A DNA stretch of 64,000 bases from Gemmatimonas aurantiaca (GTDB lineage Bacteria > Gemmatimonadota > Gemmatimonadetes > Gemmatimonadales > Gemmatimonadaceae), in the NCBI RefSeq assembly GCF_037190085.1, contig NZ_JBBCJO010000010.1, positions 62,001 through 126,000 on the forward strand, in the 5' to 3' direction. Made by a program: the position numbers and the translations under genes. Below the pieces are notes generated by a model. The model was not told the origin of the DNA, made no database searches, and saw nothing but the letters and a program-made list of their open reading frames with translations. Each line of letters begins with the position of its first letter. Within the stretch, counting starts at the first letter, position 1. Below, piece by piece: positions 62,205 to 64,000 of this stretch.

Positions 62205-63164
62205 TCAAGCGGCTGCGAGTATCTCGGTCGTGGTTCTTGCGCTCCACGTCGTGTTCGTACGAACCATCGTATTCAGGATGGTGAGCCGTTTGCGCATACA
62301 TGCGACGAGCGCAAGTTTTTTGGGTTTGCCGGCAGCGACCAGTCGCAAGTAGAACTCGCGAATGATCGCGTTGCGACGGGTGGCGACTAAGGCCGCCATG
62401 TATAACACACCACGCACGGCTGCCCGACCGCCTTGCACGAATCGCCGACCGCGCATGGTGCCGGAGTCGCGACTCAGCGGAGCCACGCCCACCAGCTTGG
62501 CAATCGCACGACGAGACAAGCGGCCGAGTTCCGGCAGGTCGGCGAGCAGGGTACGAGACAGCACGGGGCCACCCCCCGGCACACTGCGCAGCAACTCGTC
62601 GCGCTCACGCCAGGCGGGACTCTGTCGAACCAGTGCGCTGAGGTCCGTGTCCGTCTTGCGCAGCTCGCGCTCAAGAAACGCCATGTGCGCCGTGAGACTC
62701 TTGCGCACCTGTTGCTTGCCGGTGCCGAACACCTGTCCCACGCGATTGCGTTCCGCCTGCAGCCTCTCCAGGAGCTGCCGCCGTCGAGTGAGCAGCGCAT
62801 CGAGCTCCTGCGCAGCCGCATCGGGAATGATGCGCACCTCCGGTCGGACGACATCAGCGAAGCGCGCGAGGATGTCTGCGTCAATGCGATCCGTTTTCGC
62901 CAGCTGCCCCGTCGCCTTTGCAAAGTCACGCACCTGGCGTGGATTCACGACCACCACGGGCAGTGCCGCCGCCGCGAGCGCAGCGACCGCGAGCAGCTCG
63001 TAACCGCCGGTCGCCTCCAGCACGATCAACTGTGGACGGCTGGCGGCGACTCGCTGCACCAAGGCCTGTACACCCGGCCCATCGTTCTCCACGGTAAATC
63101 GCGCTGCACCTGGCAGCACGCTGATCACCAACTCGGCTTTCGCTACAGCAATGCCGACGAACAT
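62205..63164 (-). CDS. IS110-family transposase with mutated first catalytic residue
   Basis: A 319-residue DEDD recombinase. The N-terminal RuvC-like domain begins MFVGIAVAKAELVISV, where the family has GIDV: the first catalytic Asp is Ala (GCT instead of GAT). The other residues are kept: Glu in IVLEATGGYE and the Asp pair in KTDRIDADILA. The C-terminal Tnp_20 domain is intact, with SVPGGGPVLSRTLLADLPEL and the Ser in VAPLSRDSGTMRGRR. The start at 63164 is the family start; longer upstream reading is rejected. The mutation should abolish or strongly reduce activity. Confidence 0.9.
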   Translation of the reverse strand: MFVGIAVAKAELVISVLPGAARFTVENDGPGVQALVQRVAASRPQLIVLEATGGYELLAVAALAAAALPVVVVNPRQVRDFAKATGQLAKTDRIDADILARFADVVRPEVRIIPDAAAQELDALLTRRRQLLERLQAERNRVGQVFGTGKQQVRKSLTAHMAFLERELRKTDTDLSALVRQSPAWRERDELLRSVPGGGPVLSRTLLADLPELGRLSRRAIAKLVGVAPLSRDSGTMRGRRFVQGGRAAVRGVLYMAALVATRRNAIIREFYLRLVAAGKPKKLALVACMRKRLTILNTMVRTNTTWSARTTTEILAAA

Positions 63165-63378
63165 GTCCCCTCCACCGCTCGGCGTTGGTCGCCCTCGCCC
63201 GTCCTTGTGACAATTCGGGCTCGATCCATCGACCGGCCCCCGCAACTGTTCGGGCTCTCACGACGAATGATCAAGCACGCCGCCCAGGCGAACGCACGGT
63301 GTTTGCCACCCAGACCGCATCGAGCTGGCGCCCCGATCAGAACTACTGCAGAATCATGAAAACGGTAGATACAAGACC
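63165..63378 (-). ncRNA. candidate bridge-RNA region of the IS110 element
   Basis: This is the non-coding stretch upstream of the transposase, within the element. In the IS110 subgroup this interval encodes a structured RNA of about 150-220 nt that pairs with target and donor DNA. No structure was computed. The call rests on position and length only. Confidence 0.3.
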
Positions 63379-63402
63379 GTAGCTACCCCAGCTTCTCCTT
63401 GT

Positions 63403-64000
63403 ATGATAGTCGACGCGCGAATCATCAAAGCCTTCGAAGAACAAAACGGCTTTCCGCTCGAGCCGAACCTCGTCGTGCTCGGACTCATGGGTTCGCACAG
63501 TCACGGCACATATCTACCACCAGAAGAACCGAACGCGGTCGATGATGTCGACCTGATGGGTTTCGTCGTGCCGCCCATCGAATATCATCTCGGACTTCCC
63601 CGTTGGCAGCATTGGACGTTTCAGTTCGAAGAACTGGACGTGGTTGTATACAGTCTGGAGAAAGCGGTTCGTTTGTTGCTCAAGAGCAATCCGAACATCG
63701 TAGGCCTTCTCTGGCTGCGTGACGCGGAGTATGTGCATCGTCATGCGTCATTCACAGAGTTGCGTATGCAGCGCGACATCTTTTCGTCTCAGGCCGCAGC
63801 AGAGGCGTTCGCAGGGTATGCCGCGGATCAACTCAAGCGCATGGAAGCGTTCGACCTCGAACGAATGGCGGAGTATGAGTCGTTGACATCCATCATTCGC
63901 ACGAGGGGGCCCGTGAATGAACTCCTCGAAGCAGATGCGCAGAAGATCAAGCACATCGCGTCACATTGGCATCTCGACATCGAAATGCTCACACGCTTCC
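63403..64000 (+). CDS. cassette gene 7 (partial): nucleotidyltransferase-like protein
   Basis: The frame from the ATG at 63403 is open to the window end (199 codons seen). The start of the Pol-beta-type nucleotidyltransferase motif is clear: LGLMGSHSHGTYLP (residues 26-39), then the acidic pair in AVDDVDLMGFV (Asp48, Asp50). The layout matches PF10127-type predicted nucleotidyltransferases (RlaP/YcgL). Such proteins occur near RNA-repair and defence genes. The C-terminal part and any attC lie outside the window. Confidence 0.75.
   Translation, partial: MIVDARIIKAFEEQNGFPLEPNLVVLGLMGSHSHGTYLPPEEPNAVDDVDLMGFVVPPIEYHLGLPRWQHWTFQFEELDVVVYSLEKAVRLLLKSNPNIVGLLWLRDAEYVHRHASFTELRMQRDIFSSQAAAEAFAGYAADQLKRMEAFDLERMAEYESLTSIIRTRGPVNELLEADAQKIKHIASHWHLDIEMLTRF

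Larger units (their letters stand above)
62186..63378. mobile_element. IS110-family insertion sequence abutting attC site 6
   Basis: About 1.2 kb hold a single IS110-type transposase gene. GTAGCT stands at 62180-62185 and again at 63379-63384; these copies are taken as the flanks, with CT as a possible core dinucleotide. Only 19 bp lie after the transposase stop, while about 214 bp lie before its start. That is the layout of the IS110 subgroup, which carries its guide (bridge) RNA upstream of the gene. The exact ends are a proposal. Confidence 0.6.

Noticed and set aside
62186..63378. Assignment of the IS110-type element to the known attC-targeting IS1111 subgroup
   Set aside because: That subgroup has its long non-coding part after the transposase gene; here it is before the gene, and no subterminal inverted repeats were recognised.
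53949..64000. Integron integrase gene (intI)
   Set aside because: No tyrosine-recombinase gene occurs at either side of the array within the window; the only recombinases are the IS481 and IS110 transposases.

Overview
The window is a GC-rich chromosomal segment from a Gram-negative bacterium. It carries TolC-type and RND efflux genes, lipoprotein and Tat signals, and a cbb3 oxidase locus. The gene style, with eukaryotic-like kinases carrying membrane or TPR tails, Tat-exported Rossmann enzymes and many unusually short intergenic gaps, suggests Gemmatimonadota or a relative. That placement is inference from familiarity with such proteins, not a search. Coding density is high, and many operon junctions overlap by 1 to 11 bases (ATGA or GTGA).

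Layout. 1-3.9 kb: end of a membrane protein, an ABC-F ATPase, a tandem universal-stress protein and a small hypothetical. 3.95-12.5 kb (minus strand): one tightly overlapping operon for a cbb3-type cytochrome c oxidase and its assembly factors, in the order ccoNO (fused), ccoQ, ccoP (one haem c), ccoG, fixH, a TauE/SafE-like membrane protein, ccoI and ccoS. 12.5-15.7 kb: a Tat-exported DUF411 protein, a GNAT enzyme, and an OlsB-like plus PlsC-like pair that may make an aminolipid. 15.8-22.1 kb: esterase, M19 dipeptidase, Tat-exported epimerase-like protein, nucleotide-transporter-like permease, BON and SH3 proteins, and a DUF486 protein. 22.2-28.8 kb: a TetR regulator with a TolC/MFP/RND efflux set; matching palindromes lie before tetR and before tolC. 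28.8-37.3 kb: BON lipoprotein, ankyrin protein, two paralogous Ser/Thr kinases, a glycerophosphodiester phosphodiesterase lipoprotein and an acyl-ACP desaturase. 37.4-53.9 kb: housekeeping and metabolic genes (lipid-type ABC exporter, glycosyltransferase-like TPR membrane protein, two DEAD-box helicases, YigZ, Fhs, short-chain dehydrogenases, cupin, IlvE, YaeQ, patatin, sulfite-oxidase-like protein, acetyltransferase, SET protein).

54.2-64.0 kb is different: visibly lower GC, no operon overlaps, and one gene at a time separated by 64-111 bp imperfect palindromes that fit integron attC sites. The array has six attC sites and a seventh leading junction. At every intact junction the start of a cassette is exactly complementary to the start of that cassette's own attC, as expected for true cassettes. 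No integron integrase is present, so this is a cassette array without integrase (CALIN type), at least within the window. The cargo is mostly candidate nucleic-acid-acting proteins: a GIY-YIG nuclease, an HNH-like zinc protein, a HEPN-like protein with an Rx4H motif, a large RloC/PrrC-like ATPase with a zinc hook and a candidate R-E-H anticodon-nuclease triad, an uncharacterised protein and a nucleotidyltransferase cut by the window edge. This looks like an island of single-gene defence or toxin candidates. Two insertion sequences, IS481-like and IS110-like, sit at the heads of the last two cassettes. The IS110 transposase lacks the first Asp of its DEDD tetrad. Smaller oddities include a 30-bp element shared between 338 and a 119-bp inverted repeat at 47896, a 14-bp four-copy repeat in a ribosome-binding region, and a pair of divergent start codons sharing one CATG.
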